Positions 8,062-16,969 of a stretch of 64,000 nucleotides of DNA are shown one piece after another. The notes beneath the pieces were generated by a model. The model was not told where the DNA came from. It saw only the letters and a list, made by a program, of their open reading frames with translations, and did no database searches. The translations under genes and the position numbers were made by a program. The stretch covers positions 1,114,001 through 1,178,000 of the forward strand of contig NZ_CP027805.1 of the NCBI RefSeq assembly GCF_003072625.1, in the 5' to 3' direction. Within the stretch, counting starts at the first letter, position 1; every line of letters starts with the position of its first letter. Origin of the DNA: Limosilactobacillus reuteri. Its GTDB lineage: Bacteria; Bacillota; Bacilli; Lactobacillales; Lactobacillaceae.

Positions 8062-8775
8062 ATGGGAAGAAAATCTAAATACTCAGCAGAGGAAAAACTC
8101 TTAATCCTCAATGAAGTTTTACGAAATGGAATCCATAAGGTAATAACTAAGTACAAGATTAGCCAAAAAACTATCAGGCGGTGGAGTCTTCTATACAAGT
8201 ATCAGGGAATGCCAGGACTTCAAACAAGTCATCATAATCAAAGCTACTCTAAAGAATTTAAAAACTCATTGGTTGAACAATATCAACAAACAGATGAGGC
8301 ATTAGATTTATTTGCGATAAAACACGGTTTACGATCTCAAAGGCAACTAGAACAATGGATTATCCGGTATAATGAATCTAACTTAAAGGCCTATACGCCA
8401 AGAAAGCGAGATTCAAAAATGAGTGGACGAAAGACTGACTTTGAAGAACGACTTACTATCATTGAAGAGTTGATTAAGCATGATGTGAACTACAATTGGG
8501 CAGTTGAAAAGTACCATATTAGTTACCAACAAGTTTATGGCTGGTATCAAAAGTATCGCAAAAGCGGTAATGACCCAGAATCACTTCGTGATCGCCGAGG
8601 CAAAGCTAAGCCAGAAGAGAAGTGGACGGAAGTTGACCGACTCAAGGCAGAAAATCGCTTATTAAGGGCTCAGCTAGAAAAGCAAGAGATGGAGATTGCG
8701 TTCGCAAAAAAATTAACAGAAATACGCAATCGGGAGGTGGAAAAGGACTCCGGTACCAAGCCATCAAAGAACTAA
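8062..8775 (+). CDS. IS3-family OrfA (DNA-binding subunit)
   Basis: A 237-residue protein with repeated helix-turn-helix units: KSKYSAEEKLLILNEVL near the N-terminus, and a second copy SGRKTDFEERLTIIEELI near the middle. A C-terminal leucine-zipper helix follows (DRLKAENRLLRAQLEKQE). The start at ATG 8062 is chosen because GGAGGG precedes it; the longer frame begins inside the terminal repeat. The A7 run at 8706-8712 near its end is the expected site of -1 frameshifting that produces the OrfAB transposase. Confidence 0.85.
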   Translation: MGRKSKYSAEEKLLILNEVLRNGIHKVITKYKISQKTIRRWSLLYKYQGMPGLQTSHHNQSYSKEFKNSLVEQYQQTDEALDLFAIKHGLRSQRQLEQWIIRYNESNLKAYTPRKRDSKMSGRKTDFEERLTIIEELIKHDVNYNWAVEKYHISYQQVYGWYQKYRKSGNDPESLRDRRGKAKPEEKWTEVDRLKAENRLLRAQLEKQEMEIAFAKKLTEIRNREVEKDSGTKPSKN

Positions 8776-8804
8776 ATCAAGAAAATGGATGGTCAATTAG
8801 CCAG

Positions 8805-9623
8805 TTGTGTAAAATAGCTGATTCTTCGCGAGATGGTTATTACAAATGGCTCAATCGAAAGCCAAGTCGATATCATAATGAGCAAGCAGAGTTACTTGAA
8901 GCGATTGTAGAGTTAGAAGAAGAACATAATTGGACGCTGGGATATTTAGCGATGACTACACAGTTAAGCTTTGAAAACCGTTTAAGCTTTACCGCTGGAT
9001 TAAAACGAATAACTAATTGCATGCGTAAGCATGGAATTAGAGCAAATATTAGGAAGAAGAAGCGCAATCGAATTCAACGCCATGAAGAATACATCAATGA
9101 CAACTTATTGCAGGGACAATTCGACCGTGAAACTAAAAATGAAGTGTGGGTTACCGACACAACGGAAGTTGCCTACGGCGAACACACACTTCATAAAGTA
9201 CGAGTACACGTTATTTTAGATTTATATGGTCGTTACGCTTTAAGCTACAATATTTCAGACACAGAAACTTCATCAGCAGTAATTGAAACCTTTAATCGTG
9301 CTTTTACGGTTGAACCTGATGCGCAACCAATGGTCCATACTGACCGCGGATCAGCTTACTGCTCAAGTATGTTCAACGACTACTTAGCCTCTAAAAATTG
9401 TATTCATAGTATGTCACACCCCGGTCATCCTTGGGAAAACTCCCCCATAGAGCGTTGGTGGAATGACTTCAAGCTAATCTGGATTAACAAACATAATCGT
9501 CCTAAGACGCTAGCAGAGCTAGAACAGCTCGTCAAAGGAGCCATTGAATACTTTAATACCAAACGCGCTTACACAAGCAAAAACGGCTTGACCGCGGAAC
9601 AATTCCGCAATCAAGCCTCCTAA
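8805..9623 (+). CDS. IS3-family OrfB (DDE transposase, frameshift product)
   Basis: The open frame continues upstream without a stop to the slippery site near 8706, so the real product is the OrfAB fusion; 8805 is only the first ATG. An HTH-like HTH_21 segment (GYYKWLNRK) precedes the integrase core, which carries the catalytic residues in VWVTDTTEVAY (D), VHTDRGSAY (D) and NSPIERWWNDFK (E). Full length. It needs -1 slippage on A7 for expression. Likely active. Confidence 0.88.
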   Translation: MCKIADSSRDGYYKWLNRKPSRYHNEQAELLEAIVELEEEHNWTLGYLAMTTQLSFENRLSFTAGLKRITNCMRKHGIRANIRKKKRNRIQRHEEYINDNLLQGQFDRETKNEVWVTDTTEVAYGEHTLHKVRVHVILDLYGRYALSYNISDTETSSAVIETFNRAFTVEPDAQPMVHTDRGSAYCSSMFNDYLASKNCIHSMSHPGHPWENSPIERWWNDFKLIWINKHNRPKTLAELEQLVKGAIEYFNTKRAYTSKNGLTAEQFRNQAS

Positions 9624-9684
9624 AATTTTTATCTATTTGATCTGTATACTTGACGGGACATAGTGCCGACACACTAAAGGCTAC

Positions 9685-9784
9685 TGGTCTTTTCTTTTTT
9701 TGTAAATAAGTAAATTGGTCTACAAAAAAGATTTCCACGACCAGATGAATTATTCATCCAACCTATGAAAATCTTACACTAACA
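9685..9784. other. Unassigned 100-bp spacer with imperfect palindrome
   Basis: Between the ISLre2 end and the IS66 remnant. It holds an imperfect palindrome (about 9735-9782; AAGATTT..AAATCTT outside, GATGAATTATTCATC inside) that could be the end of another, lost transposable element. No coding potential is seen. Confidence 0.3.
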
Positions 9785-10291
9785 TTGAAGAACTCCAAAG
9801 CATACCGAGTTTTACAGCTAATGCGACCGATCTTTCATGAAGAGAAACAATTAGCATATTCCAATCATAAGGAAAAACTAGTGCAACGTCGGTTGCACGT
9901 GAAGCCTTTGATGGATAAGTTATATACTTATTTAGAAAATATCAGTTTTCCTCAAGGGCGTTTGAAAGCTGCCATTAATAATGCTTTGAAGCTAAGAAAG
10001 CGAGTATATCAAATATTTGAAGATGGTCGAGTGCCGTTAACGAATAATCCGGTTGAACAAGCGATTCGTCCATCAACTCTTATTCGAAAGAATAGCTTAT
10101 TTGCGAAAAGCCCTGCTGGAGCTCAGGCAAATGCCATTTTCTATACTTTGGTGGCAACTGCAAACCAGAACCATTTAAATATCTACAAATACTTTAAGTA
10201 TCTTTTTGATCACTTACCAAACCGCAAGGACGCAGGACTTGAGGCTTATTTGCCATGGTCAAAAGAAATTCAAGCAGAATGCCATAAATAA
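9785..10291 (+). pseudogene. IS66 transposase (TnpC), C-terminal 168 residues
   Basis: It matches the C-terminal third of the second IS66 transposase in the window almost residue for residue: KNSKAYRVLQLMRP, RVPLTNNPVEQAIRPS, IRKNSLFAKS, LFDHLPNRKD. This is the IS66 DDE C-terminal region with the catalytic Glu context NNPVEQ. The N-terminal half, TnpA and TnpB are absent, so this copy cannot move itself. The apparent ATG at 9785 is not a real start. Confidence 0.85.
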
Positions 10292-10368
10292 TAAAAGGAT
10301 CATGAATTACCATTTTTGGTAGCTCATGATCCCAATTTTTTCAATCCGTACTGTTATTGACTGCTTAC
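9785..10368 (+). mobile_element. IS66-family remnant (3' end only)
   Basis: Nearly the same sequence as the outer part of the complete IS66 at 18249-22691. It includes the end of the transposase gene, the terminator-like hairpin behind it, and the terminal repeat CGTACTGTTATTGACTGCTT ending at 10368. The left part of the element is missing. Its right end is fused to the middle of the OLD-like ATPase gene, showing that an IS66 insertion and later deletion destroyed that gene. Confidence 0.8.
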
Positions 10369-10813
10369 TTTTCTTTAAACCACTAATAACTAAGATATCC
10401 TTAAAGCTTGAGATGATATCATTTCCATCATCAATTCCAACTTTTAATTCAAATTGCATAAACGGTAAATCTTCTGGAGAAATCTCATCAATGTTATCTG
10501 AAGATTCCACAAAATGTTCATTATACCATTCATGTAAATAATTCAAATTAAAATCGTTACATTTAAAAACACCTTTATTACCGCACTTTGTGCTTTGTAA
10601 TCTGTTTAATAAGCCAATAGCCGTGCTTTTTCCAGCATTATTCTTTCCAACTAACAAAGAAGTACTCTGAGAAATATATTTTTCTGTTAATTTTTCTTTT
10701 TCATCATCCTTTTTTCCCTCAATTCCCTGTTCCCAGCTACTATGAGCAAATTCAAAAGTTTCTTCATCATGGAACTTTCGATAATTTCTTATTGATAGGC
10801 TCTTCAAATACAT
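10369..10813 (-). pseudogene. OLD/RecF-like AAA ATPase, N-terminal 148 residues
   Basis: It begins MYLKSLSIRNYRKFHDEETF, the beta-strand pattern of SMC/RecF/OLD ATPases, and carries a Walker A LLVGKNNAGKST near residue 60. The gene is cut after about 148 codons by the IS66 remnant; the last codons of the open frame are IS sequence. The signature motif, Walker B and any C-terminal nuclease (TOPRIM in OLD/GajA) are lost, so the exact family (OLD, GajA of Gabija, or another SMC-like defence ATPase) cannot be decided. It has a strong GGGGGAG site and an SOS-type promoter (10845-10888), fitting a DNA-damage or phage response role. Confidence 0.7.
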
Positions 10814-10844
10814 CCTTACTCCCCCAATACATAATCACTAAATT

Positions 10845-10888
10845 CGAACATACGTTCAAAGTATACCACACAAAAAAATGGCGTCCAA
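10845..10888 (-). promoter_or_regulatory. Promoter with LexA (SOS) box for the OLD-like gene
   Basis: TTGGAC (10888-10883) and TATACT (10865-10860) are spaced by 17 bp. Directly downstream, CGAACATACGTTCA (10845-10858) contains the Gram-positive LexA/DinR core GAAC-N4-GTTC in the best form seen in this window. A repressor there would cover the start site. The box is seen directly; LexA control is inferred from the known consensus. Confidence 0.7.
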
Positions 10889-11094
10889 GCCGGCCTCAGC
10901 ACTATTCTTCAATTCCTCCCATAAAATTGAGGATCTCTTATATTCCTACAAACTTCCTGCCTCTTGCTGAATAACTTTGGCTGACAATACGTTACTAAAC
11001 GATACAGCCTCGTCGATACTCATCCCCTTGTCATACTACCGAAAGCCTCACCAGCCGAATCTGTATAACGATGGTATAAATATTATTTACGTAA
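10889..11094 (-). other. Degenerate sequence resembling the rfbD tail junction
   Basis: There is no intact gene here. On the minus strand, 10945-10906 reads EILNFMGGIEE-stop, followed by GGCCGG and the promoter of the OLD-like gene. The real rfbD ends ...SEFMGEVEG-stop, followed by a GGCC terminator and the McrB promoter (17100-16970). The order and partial identity suggest a decayed copy of the rfbD 3' junction. Upstream of this, to 11094, only weak similarity remains. Confidence 0.35.
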
Positions 11095-12831
11095 TTATAC
11101 AGTACGCTCTAACAATCGATCTAACGCCTCAAACTTTTCAAAATTATCTTCTTGCTGTTTAAAACTATCTTTCAAAAAAGCCATAAGTGAATTATTATTA
11201 GGAAACTTTGGATTTAATATGACAGATTTTGCAGCTTTAGTTTTTAACTCACTTAAGGATTCATCATTATCATTAAGTTCACCAGGATACAAGGCAGCAA
11301 CATCAATAACTGAATTTTCCATATCTTGTGCACGATAAAGATCCTTATATTTTTTATACTTATCATCTTTCAATGGATATGGACTCAAAATTTGATATCT
11401 GTATGCATTGAGTTGATCCAGTACTCCCCTATCACCAAAATTATTCATATCTTTTAACCGCCTATATTTCGTATCCAAGATAATTGCATTCTGAAAAACT
11501 TTATTTTTGTCATATATTTCTAATCTAATATCAGGTCGATTATGGCTTGAGCTATGCCATAAAGGTTGAAGAAATGTAACTTTATCTTTTTCATCTGGTT
11601 TAATTTCATCATCATATTTTATTTTTAAATACATAGGGTACTTATACTATTCATTACTTTTCATCTCAACACACGTTCCTGGTTCTAACGCATGAAAATC
11701 AAGGTTATCATTGTTATAGATCCATCCTTTTAACGGAATAAATCCAATTCTATTAAGTGCTTCTATTACTTTAATATATCCCCAAATTTCATACAAAAGA
11801 TCTGTACGATGCCAATAATATTGATACTGTCTACTAAAATGCGGTTGAAAATTAGAAATATGTTTCAATTTCCAATTTAGTTCCCTAAAGAATATATATC
11901 TGTGATCTAAATATGCATTACTTATTCCTTTTTCTTTTTGCACCAACTTAACCTTTTTTAGCCACCCGTCATTCAATAAATAATTTAATTTAGCGACATA
12001 TTTTTGCAACTTATTAAAATCATTTTTCATGTCCGAACTTAATTGCTCTCTCGGTATTTTACCTATACTTCTTTTTATGTTTGTTGTAGTTTGAAGTATT
12101 TCTTGCAGTATTCTTTTTAGTATTCTATTTTCTGATGTATCAACTGTAGCCCGGTAATCCTTAAGATACAGAGAATTCTTCTTTTCCTCCATACTCATCT
12201 TCATTATCGATTTATTATCTAAAGCTCTTTTTTTATTTTTTGTCCAGTGATAATATGCCCCCGCTTTGACCCTCGGTGAATTGGCCAAAAAGTATGAATT
12301 CAAATTAAATTCCTTATAGCTATCATTTAATATACTTAATGCCTGAATTTCATCAAAAGTCAAAAAAGACGAATAATTTGACAAGTTACCATTAGTATTT
12401 GCACAAAAAGAACGTGCAAGACCTTTCACTGTATTCTCTACATCTTGCCTCATGATTTCTAATGAATTTTCTGTAACAAATTTTGGCAATATTTTAAGCC
12501 AACTATACTTTATAGTTGATTCTGTGACCAGCTTTAACCTATAAATTCCTGGTAAATATTTACTATCATTTTGTTTATGATTGTATATATAGTACGGTTC
12601 TTCACTTGGAACAATATAAGCACCATCATCCTTTTTCATAATGCGCTTATCTAATATTAAATCCAAGCCATCCATATATAGCTTACCATTCATTGGAGCT
12701 TGAAATACTAATTTCCACTCAGCATTTTCAAATATTTCTTGATAATTAATATCAAGCTCATTTTCTCTAAAAACGAATTTCTTTTTCTTAGAAAGTCTGT
12801 TTATCAAATAAATATTATCTTGCATATCCAT
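11095..12831 (-). pseudogene. McrC-like DUF2357/PD-(D/E)XK nuclease, split by an amber codon
   Basis: Codons 1-394 run from ATG 12831 to TAG at 11649-11647. The same frame then continues without interruption through YKYPMYLK to the TAA at 11095, for about 578 residues in all. The N-terminal part is the DUF2357 region. The C-terminal part holds the nuclease motif: PD in NRPDIRLEI, then DTK in AIILDTKYRR, and later QLNAYRYQI, a pattern typical of McrBC-associated PD-(D/E)XK enzymes. Its start overlaps the end of the McrB-like gene by 17 bp. The TAG stands where CAG or another sense codon would be expected. Without readthrough the nuclease domain is not attached. Confidence 0.8.
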
Positions 12832-13425
12832 TCACAACCAATTCTCGTACCTTCTTTAAAAGTAATTCTCTACTAGACTCAAATGCTGATAAGTCAGCAT
12901 AAGTATCAAGTATGTCAACAATCTTACCACTTACTTTTTCATTCTTTTCATCATAAGAAATTAAATTCGATAACATAGTATCAGTTCCTCTTAGTTTTGT
13001 TAAAATTCTTTCTGATACTTGCCAGTCTAATGCCTTACCTATTTTTTCATAATAGTTCGAAGGCAGTTTATTTAGAAATTTTTCAATAAGTTTCACATTT
13101 CTCCAACTAACTCCAACGTTAGGAAGTGCCTGATTAATAGCTTCATGTAAATCCCATAAAAATTCTAATTGTCTTTTGTCTAACTTTATTCCATGAGATG
13201 AATAATTTAATAAATCACCTTGAAATTTACGCCAGCTATCTTCTCCTTGTTTCTGCTTTAGCTTTTTCAGCTCCATATTCTCTAGTTTATAAAAGGGGAT
13301 CGTTCTAAGTTCAATAATATTTGCTCTATCTATTAATTTATCAGAAAGTTCAAAAGTAGATTCATCAATGTTCATAGTTCCAAGAAATCTAACATTTTCA
13401 GGAATTAATATCTTAGCATTGGTCC
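12815..13425 (-). pseudogene. McrB-like AAA+ GTPase, C-terminal fragment
   Basis: The open frame begins at the IS3 junction: TNAKILIPENVRFLGTMNID, followed by ESTFELSDKLIDRANIIEL. This is the sensor-1/arginine-finger part of McrB-type AAA+ motors (family form GTMNTADRS..LDxALRRRF). About 200 residues remain, ending VVNGYAR, and overlapping the McrC-like start. The ATG at 13375 lies inside this motif and is not a native start. The preceding Walker A and B segments are missing; see the part at 14733-15588. Confidence 0.78.
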
Positions 13426-13467
13426 CCTGTCAATAAAATAGACAATTTAAATAGAGACTTTTTTGTC

Positions 13468-14346
13468 CTATGCCACGACTAAATTTTGAATTTGAGTTTG
13501 ATACTCATCTTCAAGTTGCTTTGGTGATTTGAATCCACAGTGACTGTGAATTCTAACTGTGTTGTAAAACGTTTCAATGTACTGAAAAACTAGTCGTTTA
13601 GCTTCGGAGTATGAATGGATTTTAAACCGATTTATCCATTCACGCTTAATCAAGGCATGAAACGACTCAATGCAGGCATTATCCCAAGGATAAGCTTTCT
13701 TTGAATAGCTTAATGTCATGTTAGCTGTAACTTGATTGTAAGCTTCAGACGTAAACTGGCTACCACGATCACTGTGCATGATTAATGGCTTGCTAATATT
13801 GCGACTGTGCTTAGTCTTTTCAATAAGTGGGATGACATTCGATACCTCCAAGGTTTCAGATAAGTCCCAACCAATGATCCGTCGGGAGTACAAGTCCATA
13901 ATACTGGTTAAATAAACGAATCCGTCATGAACTGGAATATAAGTGGTGTCAATGCACCAAACGGCGTTTGGTCGCAATGGATTGAACTGCTCGTCTAAAA
14001 TATTTATTAGCTGTTTATCAAACTTAGAATTGCGAGTGGTAGTCGTCCAAGGGGTTAGGTAAACGGCGTGAATGCCAAGTTCACGCATATACTTACCAAC
14101 AGTTCGTTCAGCGATCTTATATCCTTTTGAGCGAAGTTCTTGGGTGATTTTGCCGGCACCGTAAATACAAAGGCTTTTGAGCCAAATTGCTTTAATTTCA
14201 CCTTGAATAAACTTCTTCCGAAGCTTTCGCGGTGATTGGTGATTATGACGCTTTTCTCGTTGATAGTAACCACTTCTTGAGATTCCAACATAATCACACA
14301 TACCATTGATGGAAGGGTGGGATTCCAAAGCGTGCTGAACGTCCAT
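13468..14346 (-). CDS. IS3-family OrfB transposase
   Basis: A 292-residue catalytic part with HTH_21 (GISRSGYYQREK) and an rve integrase core. The DDE residues are seen in VWCIDTTYIPV (D), MHSDRGSQF (D) and NACIESFHALIKRE (E). The open frame reaches upstream to a run of seven A at the end of orfA (about 14399-14405), the expected -1 slippage site, so the functional product is OrfAB. Full length and apparently intact. Confidence 0.9.
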   Translation of the reverse strand: MDVQHALESHPSINGMCDYVGISRSGYYQREKRHNHQSPRKLRKKFIQGEIKAIWLKSLCIYGAGKITQELRSKGYKIAERTVGKYMRELGIHAVYLTPWTTTTRNSKFDKQLINILDEQFNPLRPNAVWCIDTTYIPVHDGFVYLTSIMDLYSRRIIGWDLSETLEVSNVIPLIEKTKHSRNISKPLIMHSDRGSQFTSEAYNQVTANMTLSYSKKAYPWDNACIESFHALIKREWINRFKIHSYSEAKRLVFQYIETFYNTVRIHSHCGFKSPKQLEDEYQTQIQNLVVA

Positions 14347-14369
14347 TTCTTGGTATACCTTTTCGGTAG

Positions 14370-14657
14370 TTACTTGCTCAGAATCCCGATTGATTTTTTT
14401 AATACTTCGATCGCTCCTTCAGCGTCACGAAGTTGACGCTTTAGTCGTGCAATCTCCTTGTCCTTATCGCTAGCAAAATTACCAGAGCCACGGCCAAACT
14501 CCCCAGTCTCAGTAAACAGCTTAATCCATTTATGTAATGTACTAGCCCCAATACCTAGATTCTTACTTATTTCATTCATGGTCATGTGATCCTTGTTATC
14601 TAAGTAATACTGAACGGCCTGTTCCTTAAATTCCTTGTCATAACTGTGCTTCGTCAT
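14370..14657 (-). CDS. IS3-family OrfA (HTH protein)
   Basis: A 95-residue protein with the HTH_Tnp_1 domain, KEFKEQAVQYYLDNKD and IGASTLHKWIKLFTE, and a leucine-rich C-terminal helix (IARLKRQLRDAEGAIEVLKK). The ATG at 14657 follows GGAGG by 8 nt and is preferred to the in-frame TTG at 14672. It supplies the DNA-binding part of the transposase by frameshifting into orfB. Confidence 0.88.
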   Translation of the reverse strand: MTKHSYDKEFKEQAVQYYLDNKDHMTMNEISKNLGIGASTLHKWIKLFTETGEFGRGSGNFASDKDKEIARLKRQLRDAEGAIEVLKKSIGILSK

Positions 14658-14732
14658 TATTTGATCCTCCAATTTACTTCCTTAATTATACTAAATCAGA
14701 GTCTCTATTTAACTTGTATACTTTTTATTCTA

Positions 14733-15588
14733 GGCCCAAAGAATAGTCAATAAGTTTGACTTGATAGATGTGTGTAATTTGACAATATCATCATCATCTA
14801 ATAAAAGCTGATATTTAGATGATGCAAGGACTTCGTTAAACTGATCCAAAAACAATAAATCTGGGTCTTGATTTTTGTCTATTTTTTCTGATTCATCTTT
14901 TTCCTTAAGTAAAGTTAAACGTGTTGCAAACTTCTCTAAACGATCTGCTCTCAAATATCGAGTAGGTACAAACATAATATTATGCTCAACATAATCACTA
15001 TCACCATTGTCATAGTAATAATTATCTAACTGACTATCATTATTTAGTTTGCGCAATGTTATTGGATTGTTATTATCTGGTTTTTGATATTGAATACTTC
15101 CAATCCCATCCGTACTAATTGCGGTAACATCCTCATATAGAATCCAATTAGACTCTTCATCCTTTGATAGCATAAATGAGCTAATGCTATCTTCCTCAAC
15201 ACTCAGCATGCTTACAGTATGAGAGCGAATTGTTTCGCCAGCTAATAATTTATTTGTTAGTTCTTTAGAATCCGTTCTATTATCTAAATAAATTGGTATT
15301 TCTTCGAATGTATCATCAATAGAAAAATCATTATTTTTAATATGTTCCCGTACATCATAAGCATATAAATTATCTAATTCACTATCATCAATTTTGAAAA
15401 TAAAGATTTTCTTTTCCAAATAATTTCTTAATGTTTCTTTTCTAGTTTCTTCATCATCATAATAATTATCCTGAAAGCCCATTTTTGCTAATTCATTTGG
15501 AAAAACATGAATCTGCTCTTCCCGATACTCTTTATCTAGTGAATTCAAAATTTGTAAATTAAACATTACATTACCATTTTTATCTCGC
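14733..15588 (-). pseudogene. McrB-like protein, middle fragment
   Basis: About 285 codons open from the IS30 junction to the IS3 junction (RDKNGNVMFNLQIL ... DDDDIVKLHTSIKSNLLTIL). It is acidic and rich in D/E/N and fits the linker and pre-ATPase part of a McrB-like motor. Its end, HTSIKSNLLTILW, is where such proteins normally run into the Walker A loop (LLTIL-x-G..GTGKS). The P-loop itself is gone: the IS3 begins at that point. The fragment at 12815-13425 starts only at sensor 1, so roughly 150-200 residues of ATPase core are missing. The alignment logic is from memory of the family. Confidence 0.6.
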
Positions 15589-16667
15589 CGTTTGTAAAAT
15601 TAAGTTAGAAAATAAGTTAGAAAAATAGAAAAGCCATTTGTGGTAGACTTTTGAATACCCCTAAACAAAAGAAAGGAAACCACAAATGACTTACACCCAT
15701 CTTACCACAAACGAGCTGACAATCATCGCCCATTCTTTCGTGCAAAAGCTTAAAGCGTACCGAGTGGCCCAAATGATCAACCGTTGCGCCGAAACCGTTT
15801 ATCGCGTTTATCGTTACCTGGAAACCGGTGCCTCAATTGCTGATTATCAAGATCACTATATGCGCAATAAGCAACGTTGTGGCCGAAAACGTACTCAGTT
15901 GTCACTGGCTGAACTCACTTATATCAACGACAAAATTGCCCAGGGGTGGACGCCTGATACCATTATTGGGCGCGCTGAGCGCCCAATTAGTTGTAACCGG
16001 CGAACTCTTTACCGGATGTTTGAACGTGGCCAGTTCGGCTTCGATGTCCGTTCCTTGCCGATGCGAGGTAAGCGGCACCCGAATGGCTATGTCGAGCGCC
16101 GCGGGAAGGCTGGCCAATTGGGGCGAAGTATTCACGAGCGTGCCAAGGACTTTCCGCACTATGCCACTGAATTTGGGCACCTTGAAGCTGATACCGTCCA
16201 AGGCAAAAAGCACCAAGGGGCGGTAATGACCCTGACCGAACGCCAATCGAAGGTCGAAATTGTACTCAATGTGCACGAAAAGACGGCTGATGCGATTAAC
16301 CAACACTTAAGTCAGTGGCTTCGGAAATTCCCGCGGTACTTCTTCAAATCGATTACCTTTGACAACGGAAAAGAATTCGCCGGCTGGCGCGAGATTGCCA
16401 ATCAATTTGACCTTCACACTTACTTTGCCGAGGTTGGTGCTCCCAATCAACGAGGGCTGAACGAAAACAACAACGGTCTTTTACGCCGGGATGGCTTAAC
16501 GAAACAGCTAGATTTCCGCAATCTTCCTGATGAATTGGTAACCCAACTGATGAGTAAGCGAAATAACCTGCCCCGTAAATCACTAGGCTATCGAACTCCA
16601 TATGAAGTATTCATGTCTTACGTCACTGATGAGCAACTATTTTCTTTCTAACTTAAATTGACATTTC
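15589..16667 (+). mobile_element. IS30-family element, copy 2, inside the McrB-like gene
   Basis: Ends TGTAAAATTAAGTTAGAAAA and, inward from the right, TGTCAATTTAAGTTAGAAA. It is very close to copy 1 (5007-6076) at the termini, but the gene between has clearly more GC-rich codons. Counting CGA once, the flanks rejoin as ...VYFHMT-RDKNGNVMF... in frame, supporting a simple insertion into the McrB-like gene. Confidence 0.85.
15686..16651 (+). CDS. IS30-family transposase (second, diverged copy)
   Basis: A 321-residue protein with the N-terminal HTH region LTTNELTIIAHSF and a DDE core: LEADTVQG, ITFDNGKEF, RGLNENNNGL. It is roughly three-quarters identical by eye to the copy at 5092-6060, with higher GC codon use (for example CGCGCTGAGCGC), suggesting a different recent donor. 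Intact; GAAAGG upstream of the ATG. Confidence 0.92.
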   Translation: MTYTHLTTNELTIIAHSFVQKLKAYRVAQMINRCAETVYRVYRYLETGASIADYQDHYMRNKQRCGRKRTQLSLAELTYINDKIAQGWTPDTIIGRAERPISCNRRTLYRMFERGQFGFDVRSLPMRGKRHPNGYVERRGKAGQLGRSIHERAKDFPHYATEFGHLEADTVQGKKHQGAVMTLTERQSKVEIVLNVHEKTADAINQHLSQWLRKFPRYFFKSITFDNGKEFAGWREIANQFDLHTYFAEVGAPNQRGLNENNNGLLRRDGLTKQLDFRNLPDELVTQLMSKRNNLPRKSLGYRTPYEVFMSYVTDEQLFSF

Positions 16668-16911
16668 GGGTCATATGAAAATATACCAATTCTAAACCAG
16701 GAAACTTACGTAAGGTTTGATCATCTAGTATTAGCTTTTCAAACTTGTCAATTCTTACGGTAACTCCATACAGCTTTACCTCCTTCTGGTCATTTCTCAA
16801 TGAATTACTTTGTTGTAGCAATCCCGCTATATTAACAGGATGATCATCACTATCCGTAGCTTTATAAACCTCAAATTTAACTTTTTGTTTTTTTACAACC
16901 AAATTTCTCAT
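16668..16911 (-). pseudogene. McrB-like protein, N-terminal fragment
   Basis: It starts MRNLVVKKQKVKFEVYKATD at ATG 16911 behind AAGGGAG; the longer TTG frame is not preferred. About 80 native residues remain up to the IS30 junction (GLELVYFHMT). This would be the target-recognition or N-terminal domain of the McrB-like motor, whose sequence is poorly conserved in the family. It is the first gene of the restriction operon and is controlled by an SOS-type promoter (16970-16989). Confidence 0.6.
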
Positions 16912-16969
16912 ATCTCCCTTGTACTCTTTCAATTGTTTTATTAGACAATTAACCTAATATTGCCATACA

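Larger units (their letters stand above)
8010..9653 (+). mobile_element. IS3-family (IS150-like) element nested in ISLre2
   Basis: Ends TGAGTATACAGAT (left) and ATCTGTATACTTGA (right) form an inverted repeat of about 20 bp, followed inward by AAATAGA. Directly behind the left end a hairpin (CAGATGAA..TTCATCT) may shield the first gene from outside transcription. It carries orfA and orfB in overlapping frames with an A7 slippery run at 8706-8712. It inserted upstream of the ISLre2 transposase. Confidence 0.8.
6559..9684 (-). mobile_element. ISLre2-family element interrupted by an IS3 element
   Basis: Ends are proposed from short inverted repeats: GTAGCCTTTA at 6559 and its complement TAAAGGCTAC ending at 9684. 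A single transposase gene lies on the minus strand. An IS3-family element (8010-9653) sits in the region upstream of the transposase. No target duplication is visible between the outer flanks, so this end of the locus was probably rearranged after insertion. Boundaries are inferred. Confidence 0.6.
13426..14734 (-). mobile_element. IS3-family element inside the McrB-like gene
   Basis: The two ends form an imperfect inverted repeat of about 34 bp, with the shared inner core TTAAATAGAGACT. The element carries orfA and orfB on the minus strand. The McrB-like coding sequence on either side does not join up as a complete AAA+ domain, so a deletion accompanies the insertion, perhaps by recombination between two copies of the element. 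It is unrelated to the IS3 at 8010. Confidence 0.82.

Noticed and set aside
9735-9782. Long imperfect palindrome as a terminator or IS end
   Set aside because: The middle part does not pair, there is no T-run, and no transposase fits it; left as unassigned.
12815-15588. In-frame rejoining of the McrB-like flanks (TILW with TNAKIL) after removing IS3, suggesting a clean insertion
   Set aside because: The joined protein would lack Walker A and B, which must lie between these points, so a deletion is more likely and the frame match is chance.
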